This document shows, piece by piece, positions 20,023-20,036 of a stretch of 20,036 nt of DNA (the stretch's first letter is position 1; each line of letters begins with the position of its first letter). Source of the stretch: Flavonifractor avistercoris (lineage in GTDB: Bacteria > Bacillota > Clostridia > Oscillospirales > Oscillospiraceae); the NCBI GenBank assembly GCA_019119085.1, contig DWXT01000099.1:1-20036 (forward strand). The letters are read 5' to 3'. Both the position numbers and the translations under genes were made by a program. The notes beneath the pieces are model-generated. The model made no database searches. It was not told where the DNA came from and saw only the letters and a list, made by a program, of their open reading frames with translations.

Positions 20023-20036
20023 CCGCACTTATGAGT

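Overview
The window is GC-rich bacterial DNA from a low-GC-phylum lineage (Firmicutes/Bacillota), most likely a clostridial gut bacterium of the Oscillospiraceae type (Flavonifractor/Lawsonibacter-like). This is inferred from the WalRK-YycHI operon, a MecA-like adaptor, strong GGAGG ribosome sites, sigma-A type promoters, frequent TTG starts and a high density of short structured repeats. No taxon-specific marker fixes the genus.

Layout. Bases 1-600 hold structured non-coding DNA, a tRNA-Gly(CCC) with its own promoter and terminator, and the 3' end of a ribosomal protein operon. Bases 606-2884 (minus) carry rpmG-secE-nusG-rplK-rplA in the classical order, but rplJ-rplL do not follow. ruvX (plus) diverges from rpmG; its 3' end is duplicated downstream, and about 950 bp of repeats follow (3622-4573): GTAG-headed hairpins and a 367-bp inverted-repeat element. 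Two half-size TauE/SafE-type membrane proteins, a 211-bp palindromic MITE-like element and tcdA come next (minus), then a membrane-anchored parvulin-type foldase, a candidate 6S RNA and a DUF1292 protein (minus). A class A penicillin-binding protein (plus) converges on the operon nudF-like - walR - walK - yycH - yycI (minus), with a cluster of hairpins between them. Bases 17338-19557 (plus) carry a MecA-like adaptor, smpB, a cyclophilin, two tandem 113-bp structured repeats and tmRNA (ssrA). Beyond the tmRNA 3' end lies a small uncharacterised gene flanked by hairpin terminators, possibly the edge of an integrated element.

How the genes fit together. Most loci are core functions: translation and secretion (ribosomal proteins, NusG, SecE, tRNA, TcdA), ribosome rescue (SmpB with tmRNA, near the proteolysis adaptor MecA), and envelope growth control (WalRK with YycHI, PBP1-type synthase, extracytoplasmic foldase). 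The least ordinary content is the non-coding layer. At least five GTAG-headed hairpins, two inverted units of one repeat class, two tandem units of a related class and a MITE-like palindrome are present. Base changes between copies preserve pairing, so these look like selected or mobile structured elements rather than random GC-rich palindromes.
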